Shown in pieces: positions 1 through 7,682 of a stretch of 64,000 nt of DNA. The stretch comes from JAHIKV01 sp965195225 (GTDB lineage: Bacteria > Planctomycetota > Planctomycetia > Pirellulales > Thermoguttaceae), in the NCBI GenBank assembly GCA_965195225.1, contig CBDAFL010000060.1:1-64000 (forward strand), given 5' to 3'. How positions within the stretch are numbered: the first letter of the stretch is position 1; each line of letters begins with the position of its first letter. Under the pieces are notes generated by a model. That model ran no database searches. It was not told the origin of the DNA and saw only the letters and a list, made by a program, of their open reading frames with translations. The translations under genes and the position numbers were made by a program.

Positions 1-1
1 G

Positions 2-274
2 GGCCCTTCTGGTTGCCGAGAGCATCTTGATGAGATTGTCGGTTGGCTGCTGGACGAGGCCCAACGCCGTGGCTGGCGGACTGCCAAATTGCCAGTTGTC
101 CGCTGGGCCGTCAAACGACTGGTGGTCGGCGCGATCCGCAAAGCTGAACGTGTCAAAAACATCGCTCCTGTCAGAGGCTACCGGGTCCGCCGGGTGCTGG
201 AACGTGTTTATGCGGTGAGCGAGTTGGGATCAATCTGGGCAGCGTTAAAGCGATTCCGTCCGGTGCGGCCTTGA
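2..274 (+). CDS. Hypothetical protein, 3' end only
   Basis: An open frame enters from the left edge and ends at TGA 272-274, giving the last 90 residues of a longer protein. The piece is rich in Arg and Lys and looks alpha-helical (DEIVGWLLDEAQRRG early, then several basic helices), which would suit nucleic-acid binding, but no family is recognised. The in-frame TTG at 89 could be read as a start, but the frame is open upstream of it, so truncation by the window edge is more likely. It is about 260 bp from the sigma-factor gene, and nothing clear was seen in that gap. Confidence 0.4.
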   Translation, partial: GPSGCREHLDEIVGWLLDEAQRRGWRTAKLPVVRWAVKRLVVGAIRKAERVKNIAPVRGYRVRRVLERVYAVSELGSIWAALKRFRPVRP

Positions 275-533
275 CTTTTTCGCAGACTCACGGCTCCTGT
301 GTGGATTGCCCGCGTGCCAACTCGCCATTACGCAACTTACTTGCCTTATCCGCCACAAGGGGGAGCGGCCTTGTCCTCTGGACCCAACAAGACTGAACAG
401 ACGCAACGTTCTTTCCCGCAATGGGTTACGGACGATCCCTCTCGGCAAACTGTTGGCCAAAATAGTCTTGTGTGTCACGATCCCGCAAGTTTTGTCTATC
501 CTAAATAGAAGATGATAGCTCCCGAGCGGTGTA

Positions 534-1076
534 ATGATGTCCAAGGACGCGATTAAGGATCGTTGTGACATGTTCGTGCAACTGCTGGCGGCGCATGAGC
601 ATCGCCTAGGCAGCTTTGTATTGGCACTGGTACCGAACTGGAGTGACGCCGAAGACATTATACAAGAGACAAAACTCCGGCTCTGGGAACAATTCGAAAC
701 ATACGATTCCAAGAAGGATTTTGGCACTTGGGCATGCGCGATTGCTCGCTACCAGGTTTTGACCTTTCGCACTCGTTCTGCTCGATCTCGTGTCCTATTC
801 AGTCAGGAGCTCGTCGATCGTTTGTCTCAAGAGTTTACACAGACAGATGCGGAACCAGATGTGAGATTAGTTTTCCTTGAGGAATGTGCGAAAAAGCTTT
901 CCCAGTGGCAGCGAAACCTGTTGTTGCGTTGTTGTGCTGCAGACTATTCCTCACAAAAGGTTGCCACTCAACTCGGTCGGAAAGCTGAGGCAATTCGTCA
1001 AGCATTGCTTCGAATCCGTCGGAAGCTGTATCGGTGTATTGAGGAAGCCCAGCAGAAGGAGGCGGAGCAGCCATGA
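534..1076 (+). CDS. ECF-type RNA polymerase sigma factor (planctomycete/verrucomicrobial family)
   Basis: This 180-aa protein has the two-domain ECF layout. Region 2 covers about residues 20-85 (DAEDIIQETKLRLWEQ, then GTWACAIARYQVL for core and -10 recognition). Region 4 covers about 115-170 with a helix-turn-helix (SSQKVATQLGRKAEAIRQAL). There is no long spacer or region 3. ATG 534 and ATG 537 are both possible starts and the ribosome site is weak. The stop overlaps the next start by 4 bp (ATGA), so the gene is coupled to the FecR-type membrane protein, its probable partner. In this family the pair is thought to control surface or secretion genes; that role is inferred here from context. Confidence 0.93.
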   Translation: MMSKDAIKDRCDMFVQLLAAHEHRLGSFVLALVPNWSDAEDIIQETKLRLWEQFETYDSKKDFGTWACAIARYQVLTFRTRSARSRVLFSQELVDRLSQEFTQTDAEPDVRLVFLEECAKKLSQWQRNLLLRCCAADYSSQKVATQLGRKAEAIRQALLRIRRKLYRCIEEAQQKEAEQP

Positions 1077-2950
1077 TATCTCCGTTTTCCGATAGTTTGC
1101 TCGACGAGGTCCATGGTCTAACTCTAGCCTGCCTCAGTGGCGAGGCAGATCCCGAGGACGTCGAACACTTAAGTGAGCTCCTCCTCAACAACGAAGCAGT
1201 TCGCCGCATCTACGCACACGCAATTCGCGATAGCTTCAGTCTGCGTCGGTGGGCCGCTGCCGAGAAACTGCATACCAGCGAAATCTTCAACGGGGGCGAC
1301 TCGGACACGGAGTTCTTGCGGTTGGCGATGTCTGATGCGGATTTGATCGCCAGCACGCCTTCCAGCAGTATCTCTGGGGGTGATCCCCTCGGCACCCCAA
1401 TTCCCACCACCCCCACCCTCGGCTCCCTCGGCAGCGCCTATCACGGCACGGTGGGATTTTTCTCCCAGGAATTGCCCTTGAGCCTGTTAATTACCACGGT
1501 GGTTATGGGCGTGATGTTGCTGGGGGCTTGGGCGTACAAAATCACCCATTACCAACATATCGCCGAGGCGCCGTCGAAGTCGGTTCCGTCGGAAGCCATG
1601 CCGGAGATGGTGTTCGTCGGCCGGATCACCGGCATGGTCGATGTGAAATGGTCCGACGATCCCCGCTATCTGCCACCGATGGGGTTTGCCCACGTTCCAT
1701 TGGGCCGCAAATACAAGCTCGACGCTGGCCTGATGGAAATAACCTACGACTCCGGTGCCAAGGTCATCCTCCAGGGGCCTTGCACCTACAAGGTCGAATC
1801 CACCGCCGGCGGCTACCTCTCGCTGGGGAAATTGACCGCGCTGGTGGAGAAGAGGGGCGAGGGATCAGAATCTAATCCCCAATCCCTAATCCCTAATCCC
1901 CTCTTTGCAATCCGTACTCCCACGGCCGTCGTCACCGACCTGGGCACTGAGTTCGGCGTCGAGGTGAGTGGGGAGGGAACTACCACGTCGCGCGTCTTCC
2001 GCGGTTCGGTGAAGGTGTTGGCGTCGGGTGGCACTGCCGGCTCGCCCGGCAGTGGGCGCGAGGTGATTTTGCGCGAGAACGAATCGGCGCGGGTCGAAGG
2101 TGGCGACGAGCCTCGCATCACGATGCTTGGTGCGTCGGCCGAGACGGCCGATTTCACGCGCAGGATCCCCAAGGTGACATACAAGACTTTGGACTTGGTC
2201 GACGTGGTTGCAGGCGGCGACGGTTTTTCCGGCCGGCGAAACCGGAGCATCGATCCGACCAACGGGCAAGCAGACGCGATGACGCCGAAGGGTCTGGGTT
2301 CCAAGGAATGGTTTGTCGGCGACGGAAAGTATCATCGCGTCGAGGCGCTGCCGTTTGTGGACGGCGTGTTCATTCCCGACGGCGGAAAGAACGCGGTGCA
2401 AGTCGATTCCGCCGATAATATGTTCGCCGGTTTTCCCGATACTACCAGCAAAACGTGGAAGCCGATATGGGCGGGCGGCAAGCTTCCCACCGACCCGCCG
2501 TCCAAGGCGGCCTTTGGGGGCATCGACTATGCCGCGCCTCCTCATTGCCTGTTGTTCATGCACGCCAACAATGGAATCACCTTCGACTTGGAGGCGATCC
2601 GACGGGCGAACCCCGGCTCGAGGCTGCTTCGATTCCGCGCTGCGGCGGGCAGCAGCAGCGAAGCAATGTACTCCGCGGGCGGCGCGAAGGTGTCCGCCGA
2701 CCTTTGGGTGCTGGTCGATGGTCAAGTGCGTTTCGAGCGCCACGAGATCGATGGCTACAGCGGCGCGTTTCAGGTCTTGATTGCAATCAACGACGACGAC
2801 CGCTTTCTGACGTTGGCAACCACCGACGGCGGGATTACCGACTACGGGGTCAACGGAGTCTATGGCGATTGGACCATGTTCGGCGATCCTCGGCTGGTGC
2901 TGAGGCAGGTCGATGCGGACGAACCGAAGCATAAACGGGGCAGCAAATAA
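1073..2950 (+). CDS. FecR-domain transmembrane protein with C-terminal NPCBM-like domain
   Basis: A 625-aa protein coupled to the upstream sigma factor. Residues 1-130 are a cytoplasmic helical region likely to contact the sigma factor. About 135-156 is one membrane segment (LLITTVVMGVMLLGAWAY). A FecR domain follows (about 180-330, with TDLGTEFGVEV). Residues about 480-615 resemble NPCBM, a sugar-binding beta-sandwich (ADLWVLVDGQVRF, DWTMFGDPRLVL). It is probably an anti-sigma or sensor protein with an outward carbohydrate-binding domain. Residues about 264-277 are encoded by an in-frame array of 7-bp repeats (1873-1901) and look like an insertion into the FecR fold. The function is inferred from family and gene order. 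Confidence 0.88.
   Translation: MISPFSDSLLDEVHGLTLACLSGEADPEDVEHLSELLLNNEAVRRIYAHAIRDSFSLRRWAAAEKLHTSEIFNGGDSDTEFLRLAMSDADLIASTPSSSISGGDPLGTPIPTTPTLGSLGSAYHGTVGFFSQELPLSLLITTVVMGVMLLGAWAYKITHYQHIAEAPSKSVPSEAMPEMVFVGRITGMVDVKWSDDPRYLPPMGFAHVPLGRKYKLDAGLMEITYDSGAKVILQGPCTYKVESTAGGYLSLGKLTALVEKRGEGSESNPQSLIPNPLFAIRTPTAVVTDLGTEFGVEVSGEGTTTSRVFRGSVKVLASGGTAGSPGSGREVILRENESARVEGGDEPRITMLGASAETADFTRRIPKVTYKTLDLVDVVAGGDGFSGRRNRSIDPTNGQADAMTPKGLGSKEWFVGDGKYHRVEALPFVDGVFIPDGGKNAVQVDSADNMFAGFPDTTSKTWKPIWAGGKLPTDPPSKAAFGGIDYAAPPHCLLFMHANNGITFDLEAIRRANPGSRLLRFRAAAGSSSEAMYSAGGAKVSADLWVLVDGQVRFERHEIDGYSGAFQVLIAINDDDRFLTLATTDGGITDYGVNGVYGDWTMFGDPRLVLRQVDADEPKHKRGSK
1873..1901. repeat. Heptanucleotide array (AATCCCY) inside the FecR gene
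   Basis: About four 7-bp units reading AATCCCC or AATCCCT lie in frame within the FecR coding region and encode a Pro/Asn-rich loop (SNPQSLIPNPL). The same unit recurs at 9177-9257 and 43743-43773. Confidence 0.8.
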
Positions 2951-3189
2951 TATCGGAGTTAGGTCTTGCGGTCGTAACAACAACCGAGAAAGGAGGATGC
3001 TTGTTTTGAGGCTGGGGTGGCGGTGCGACTTTCGCCCCAACGGGAGTGAGTTCAGCATGGAACGGAGAGAAGTGAGAGCCGCGACGCGGGATTAACTTTG
3101 GCGGCATGTCGCCGTCGGCCCGCTGGCGGAAAGCGTGGTAGCGGCTTTGACGTCACTGTTTGAGTCGCCTATCGAAAAGGGATAGTACT

Positions 3190-3969
3190 ATGTTTCGCGC
3201 TATTCAATTTGTGCTAGTAGTAGTCGTGCTGTTCGGCACGTGTGCGGTCGCCCAGGCCGAGTCGATCCCTCTCCTCAAAAACGTCACGACAGGTGTCGCG
3301 ATCCTTCAGGACGGCTTTGAGTCAGGAACGGTGGGAAGTCCCCCGGGTCAGTACGATCCGACAGTCGGGGAGTGGGTGGGATACTCGGGTGTCAGTGGTC
3401 ACGTATGGGTCACCAACGAGGTAACAACCGGCATTGCCGCCCACGAAGGCAGCCAGTACTTGGATTACTATAGATCTGGGAATAGTATACCCAGTCTTAG
3501 GGGCGCTGGTACCGCCGGTGCGGAGACCGACACGGTCATGTTTCAGGCCGCTTTCTACAGTGGCGTGAATGGGAACTTTGGTATACTCGAATTTGAAGCG
3601 GGGACAACTACCCTCGCAAAAATAGGAGTGTGGCCCAGTGGATCTGTTTATGTCTGGAGCGGCGTAATCGACAATTGGCAACTTCTCACCCAGACATGGA
3701 CGTCCGGCCAGTGGAACACCATGGTTGTTACGCACACGAACCAGACCGTCGATTGGACCATTTCCATTAATGGCCAGACGTCAGAAACCGTGGCTTCGTT
3801 TGATGCCGGGGCGACCAGCGTTGTTACGGGGATAGCGTTTACGGGGGGGACTACCAGCAATTGCGGTGCCTACTGGGACGCGCTGCCGGTACCCGAGCCG
3901 GGGACGCTGGCGTTGCTGGCCACGGGCCTGATCGGCCTGCTCTGCTACGCATGGAGGAAGCGGAAATAA
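3190..3969 (+). CDS. PEP-CTERM sorting domain protein
   Basis: ATG 3190 is chosen because AAAAGGG lies 8-14 bases upstream; an upstream TTG at 3160 has no such site. The 259-aa product has a Sec signal peptide (hydrophobic FVLVVVVLFGTCAVAQA), an extracellular beta-rich middle that resembles a LamG or concanavalin-like fold (phrases such as LDYYRSGNS and WTISINGQTS), and a C-terminal PEP-CTERM signal: VPEPGTLALLATGLIGLL followed by a basic tail. Such proteins are processed by an exosortase and anchored or exported with exopolysaccharide. No exosortase gene is in this window. It follows the sigma/FecR pair on the same strand, so it may belong to that regulon (inference). Confidence 0.9.
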   Translation: MFRAIQFVLVVVVLFGTCAVAQAESIPLLKNVTTGVAILQDGFESGTVGSPPGQYDPTVGEWVGYSGVSGHVWVTNEVTTGIAAHEGSQYLDYYRSGNSIPSLRGAGTAGAETDTVMFQAAFYSGVNGNFGILEFEAGTTTLAKIGVWPSGSVYVWSGVIDNWQLLTQTWTSGQWNTMVVTHTNQTVDWTISINGQTSETVASFDAGATSVVTGIAFTGGTTSNCGAYWDALPVPEPGTLALLATGLIGLLCYAWRKRK

Positions 3970-3977
3970 CGCATGTC

Positions 3978-4008
3978 GTTGGGGTGGCAGTTCAACTGCC
4001 ACCCCAAC
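3978..4008. repeat. Perfect hairpin with GGGTGGCA/TGCCACCC arms
   Basis: A 31-bp perfect inverted repeat with a one-base centre lies 9 bp after the PEP-CTERM stop. Each arm contains GGGGTGGCAGTT. It has no T-run, so it is not a classical terminator on its own, but it sits where one is expected. A near-identical copy lies inside the giant gene at 31631-31656. Confidence 0.85.
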
Positions 4009-4043
4009 AAGAGTATGATTTCTGATTTGACTGGCGATCTCCA

Positions 4044-4077
4044 GCGTCGTCACGAACGGCTTTCGTGACGACGCTCG
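4044..4077. repeat. Hairpin GCGTCGTCACGAA
   Basis: The arms GCGTCGTCACGAA and TTTCGTGACGACGC flank a short loop. A second partly inverted pair (GCGCAAAGGCGCTGAG and CTTTGCGCCTTAGCGC) follows at about 4111-4171. Together they fill the gap before the DUF1559 gene. Confidence 0.6.
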
Positions 4078-4223
4078 GAGCGCCGGCCATTCTCGGAAGC
4101 ACACAAACTCGCGCAAAGGCGCTGAGACGCAAAGGGGACGGATTCTTTGTTGCCTTTGCGCCTTAGCGCGATATTTTCGAGGTGTATTTCAGGTATTTGT
4201 TCCGTTCAGTCAGGAGGCTGGCG

Positions 4224-5198
4224 ATGTTTCAAAACAATCAGAAATCAGAAATCAGAAATCAGAAATCCACCGCCTTCACCTTGGTGGAGCTTTTGGTCGT
4301 TATCACGATCATCGGCATCTTGATCGCGCTGCTGCTGCCGGCGGTGCAGGCGGCGCGCGAGGCCGCGCGTAGGGTACAGTGCAGCAACAACCTCAAGCAG
4401 ATCGGCCTGGCCATCCTCAACTATGAGAACCTGCTCGGCTATCTGCCGCCGGCCGGATATTCCAACGGGGTGTGGTATATGCCCTATCCGAACGGCATGA
4501 GTGTGTACGGGGCAATACTGCCCTACCTGGAACAGGCCGCTCTCGGTGAGATAGTGCAGGGGGAGGAGATCCACCATGCCGACATAATGCCCTCGGAGAA
4601 CATACGCGTGTCGGTTCTCCTTTGTCCCAGCCAGCCATATAAAGGCAACTCCACCTATATGGCGCCGGAGACGATCTACATTCAGCATTACAACCCGGTG
4701 CTGGGCCCCAGCGGCCCGGACCAGTGGAACGGCGGCGACTATCCGGTCGAGTACGCCCCTTCGCCCGCGCATGCAGAAATGGGAGGATACGCCACCGGCG
4801 GCGCGATGCCAATGCTCCTATGGAATTCCTCCTGCACGGCACGGACAAACGGGAACAGGGTGCTGCGCATGGCGGACCTCGACGACGGCTCCTCCAGCAC
4901 GTTTTTGATCGGCGAAATGTCGTGGGACGACGGAATCCTTTTTGCTTACTGGCCCCGCTCCACGACTAACGGCAGCAGCGGCTGGGGGGGATCGTACTGC
5001 TGCCGTAATCTGCGATACGCCATCAATGCTTTCGGGGGCTCTTGGAGCAATGACACAAGCTTTGGCAGCAATCATCCCGGCGGCTGCCATTTTCTATTGG
5101 GTGACGGCTCGGTGCATTTCCTGTCGGAAAACACCCAGCTCAGGATTCTCCAGGCCCTAGCCTCCCGCAACGGCGGCGAGGTGATTAAAGTCCCTTAG
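4224..5198 (+). CDS. DUF1559 protein with type IV pilin-like N-terminus
   Basis: ATG 4224 is preceded by AGGAGG at 4212-4217, a better start than GTG 4182. The 324-aa protein carries the prepilin cleavage and methylation motif FTLVELLVVITIIGILIALL near residues 17-36, followed by AVQAAREAARR and QCSNNLKQIGLA. The C-terminus has the family mark LGDGSVHFLSENT. These proteins are abundant in planctomycetes and are probably secreted pseudopilins; their exact job is unknown. Residues about 5-14 (NQKSEIRNQKS) come from a 7-bp repeat array, so the leader before the pilin motif seems to have been extended by repeat expansion. The next gene is a lipoprotein 24 bp downstream, the usual pairing. Confidence 0.93.
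   Translation: MFQNNQKSEIRNQKSTAFTLVELLVVITIIGILIALLLPAVQAAREAARRVQCSNNLKQIGLAILNYENLLGYLPPAGYSNGVWYMPYPNGMSVYGAILPYLEQAALGEIVQGEEIHHADIMPSENIRVSVLLCPSQPYKGNSTYMAPETIYIQHYNPVLGPSGPDQWNGGDYPVEYAPSPAHAEMGGYATGGAMPMLLWNSSCTARTNGNRVLRMADLDDGSSSTFLIGEMSWDDGILFAYWPRSTTNGSSGWGGSYCCRNLRYAINAFGGSWSNDTSFGSNHPGGCHFLLGDGSVHFLSENTQLRILQALASRNGGEVIKVP
4236..4268. repeat. Heptanucleotide array (AATCAGA) in the DUF1559 leader
   Basis: Between four and five 7-bp units (AATCAGA) read in frame and make up most of the leader ahead of the prepilin motif. Confidence 0.85.
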
Positions 5199-5222
5199 TC
5201 GTCGAAATCGACATTCAGGAAA

Positions 5223-5786
5223 ATGAATATGCGACTATCTCCCATCCGCCCCGTGTGCCACTGCTTTCACACAAGCAGTGCCGGGCGGCGCGTTGCGAGG
5301 GGCACCGCTCCCGCGAAGCAGCGGTACGCTGGCAGCGGTTTGTCCGGTGCGATCAGAAACGCGGGATGGCTCCTGACCCTGGCGGCCTGCGGTCTGGCGT
5401 CGTTGAGCCCCGGCTGCCGTGGAGCAGCAGCCCGCGTGGCCACGGCGCCCGTTCACGGGACCGTCACGCTGGACGGCAAGCCGCTTCCATACGGCCAAGT
5501 CGTGTTCCAGCCACTCAGCGGCCGAGTCGCCAAGGGGGTCATCAAGGACGGTCAATTCACATTGGGCACGTACAAGGCGGCGGACGGCGCGGTGTTGGGC
5601 CATCATTGCGTCTCCGTCACCGCGCGGAAGACGCTCGAAGGTGAGGAGCCCGGCGCTCCAGGCGTGCCCCGGTTCGGCCCATCCCTGATTCCCGAGCGCT
5701 ACGGCAACAGTGCCGCCTCCGGGCTGGAGTTCGAGGTGACTTCCGGCGATAATGTCTTCCGTATCGAGTTGTCCAGCCGGCGATAA
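5223..5786 (+). CDS. Lipoprotein with carboxypeptidase-regulatory-like (transthyretin-like) fold
   Basis: This 187-aa product begins with an unusually long basic N-terminus, then a hydrophobic segment ending in a lipobox (LASLSPGC, about residues 59-66), so the mature protein is a short lipoprotein. The mature part (VHGTVTLDGKPLPYGQVVFQ, then GVIKDGQFTLGTYKAADGA) is typical of the small planctomycete lipoproteins found next to DUF1559 genes and has a beta-sandwich look. ATG 5223 and ATG 5229 both follow AGGAAA. An internal start nearer the signal peptide is also possible, because the first 45 residues are not typical. The function is unknown. Confidence 0.82.
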   Translation: MNMRLSPIRPVCHCFHTSSAGRRVARGTAPAKQRYAGSGLSGAIRNAGWLLTLAACGLASLSPGCRGAAARVATAPVHGTVTLDGKPLPYGQVVFQPLSGRVAKGVIKDGQFTLGTYKAADGAVLGHHCVSVTARKTLEGEEPGAPGVPRFGPSLIPERYGNSAASGLEFEVTSGDNVFRIELSSRR

Positions 5787-5808
5787 ACGGTATTTCAGAG
5801 GATATGCG

Positions 5809-5920
5809 GTGACAGCCTACCGACGAGGTCGTTTTTTGCTTCTGTTGTTGGCAACCACGGCGGCGCGAGTTGTTCGTCGGTGATTATCTGATCGACCGGT
5901 GCGAAGGGATCGAATTAAGC
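5809..5920 (+). pseudogene. Decayed 5' end of a paralogue of the following beta-propeller gene
   Basis: GTG 5809 opens a short frame with a signal-peptide-like start (YRRGRFLLLLLATTAA) that stops at TGA 5881. In another frame, 5867-5917 reads ELFVGDYLIDRCEGIEL, which matches ELFVDHYLIDRLEGTRL near the N-terminus of the next gene. This looks like the frameshifted 5' remnant of a second copy, left immediately upstream of the intact gene. Confidence 0.7.
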
Positions 5921-5970
5921 GCAGCGCAAGCATTTGTACTTTCTGTTCCGTAACCAAGGAAAAACTAACT

Positions 5971-7530
5971 ATGTCGCGCTCCAGCAAGTTCACGATCGGG
6001 CTAATGTCATTCGGTTTAATCGTCGGCCTCGCCGGTGCCGTTGGGCAGGCGGAGGAGGCTGCCGTCCGAGACATCGGCTCGCGGCGGGAGCTTTTCGTCG
6101 ATCACTACCTGATCGACCGGCTGGAGGGTACGCGTCTGGAACTCTGCAAGCCCAAGCCGGCGGAGACGGTCCTCAAATGCGACCGCCCATGGGAGGGAAT
6201 CAATAGCCTAGGGGAGCACGTTATCAAGACTGGGCAGACGTATCGCATGAACTACTTGGCCAGAACCAAAGCCCAGGACGTGTATTGCTGTTGCCTAGCC
6301 GAAAGCTCCGACGGCATCCACTGGACCAAGCCAAACCTTGGCCTCGTCGAGGTCGCCGGTTCGCGCGAGAACAACGTGCTGGGCGTGCGCCTCCGCAAGA
6401 ACCACGTAATAACCGTGCGCGACCCCAACCCCGGGTTTGGTTTCATCGACACCAGGGCGGGCGTTCCGCCCTCGGAGCGGTACAAGGCCATTACCGTGAC
6501 TTCCGGTCCGGACGAGAAGTGGAAGGAGGGGCCACACAGGTACATTTGCACCGACCCGTTCAAGCATGTATGGGTGTGGGTATCCGCCGACAGGCTAAAA
6601 TGGAAGCTACTCCACGATGAGCCTGTTCTCACGGTCGGACGACTGTACAACTCATTCGACGGGGGCAAGGTGTGCTTCTGGTCCGAGTCGGAACAACTCT
6701 ACATCTGTTATTTCCGGTACATGGACTGCGGATTGGGCAAAGGACCTTACCGGTTGGTTGCCCGAACCACGTCTCCGGATCTCCAGCACTGGTCCAAGCC
6801 GGTGAAAATGAAGTTCGGCGATTACGGCCTCGTGCCGCCGGAGCAACTGTACTTCACGACCACCAAGCCTTACTTTCGGGCTCCGCACATCTACGTCGCG
6901 CTGGCGCCGCGCCTCATGTATAAGCGGCGGGTATTAACGGATGAGCAGTGCGTGGCGCTCGGCATCTCACCCGGCGAATGGCTGGCTAATGACTGCAGCG
7001 ACACAGTCCTGATGACCAGCCGCGGCGGCGCTCCCTTCGACCGGACCTTCATGGGGGCCTCCGTCCGACCGGGTATCGGGTCGGCCAACTGCACCTCGCG
7101 GACGAACTTCCCGGTGTACGGCGTGGTGCAGACCGGCCCGACCGAGATGTCGATCTACGTCAATCGACACTTCACGCATAAATCCTGGCACATTCAGCGG
7201 ATGGCGCTGCGTCTGGACGGATTCGCGTTGGTGCATGGGCCGTACGCGGGCGGCGAGATGGTCACAAAGCCGCTGAAGTTCAAGGGCAAGCAGCTCGATA
7301 TCAACTATTCCACCTCAGCCGCCGGGAGCGTGCGGGTGGAAATTCAAGATGCCGACGGCAAACCGATCCCCGGCTTTGCACTGGAAGATTGCCCGGAAAT
7401 AATCGGCGACCAGATCGAGCGGACGGTGAGCTGGAAGCAAGGGCCGGACCTAAGCGCGCTTGCGGGCAAGCCGGTCCGCTTGCGCTTCGTCTTGAAAGAC
7501 GCCGACTTGTATGCGCTACGGTTTCAGTGA
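5971..7530 (+). CDS. Secreted beta-propeller protein, glycosyl-hydrolase-like
   Basis: ATG 5971 follows AAGGAAAAACT and begins a signal peptide (FTIGLMSFGLIVGLAGAVG, then QAEEA). The 519-aa protein contains RRELFVDHYLIDRLEGTRLE and repeated aromatic strand motifs such as CLAESSDGIHWTKP and RTTSPDLQHWSKP. These resemble the blades of five-bladed GH32/GH43/GH117-like propellers. A beta-sandwich-like tail follows (about residues 420-519, with IDGxRVEIQDADGKPIPGF-type spacing). Planctomycetes carry many of these proteins and they are thought to act on sugars outside the cytoplasm. Catalytic residues cannot be assigned from sequence alone. Confidence 0.8.
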   Translation: MSRSSKFTIGLMSFGLIVGLAGAVGQAEEAAVRDIGSRRELFVDHYLIDRLEGTRLELCKPKPAETVLKCDRPWEGINSLGEHVIKTGQTYRMNYLARTKAQDVYCCCLAESSDGIHWTKPNLGLVEVAGSRENNVLGVRLRKNHVITVRDPNPGFGFIDTRAGVPPSERYKAITVTSGPDEKWKEGPHRYICTDPFKHVWVWVSADRLKWKLLHDEPVLTVGRLYNSFDGGKVCFWSESEQLYICYFRYMDCGLGKGPYRLVARTTSPDLQHWSKPVKMKFGDYGLVPPEQLYFTTTKPYFRAPHIYVALAPRLMYKRRVLTDEQCVALGISPGEWLANDCSDTVLMTSRGGAPFDRTFMGASVRPGIGSANCTSRTNFPVYGVVQTGPTEMSIYVNRHFTHKSWHIQRMALRLDGFALVHGPYAGGEMVTKPLKFKGKQLDINYSTSAAGSVRVEIQDADGKPIPGFALEDCPEIIGDQIERTVSWKQGPDLSALAGKPVRLRFVLKDADLYALRFQ

Positions 7531-7682
7531 GCAACGACGGATCGCGCCGCCTGGGCAATCGCAAAGACGGTCTGGCAATCGACGGGAGGAATTTTTGATT
7601 TATGATTGGCTGGCAGGTTATGTTGGGGGTGGCAGTACAACTGTCGCCCTAACCGTCATGTCAAATCAGCTTTGACGGAACA

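Noticed and set aside
245..727. A 160-aa minus-strand frame opposite the sigma gene's start
   Set aside because: It is antisense to the sigma factor and has no supporting signal.
1886..3058. A 390-aa open frame on the minus strand
   Set aside because: It is a shadow of the FecR gene in high-GC sequence; no ribosome site or conserved motif is seen, and the FecR frame has clear domains.
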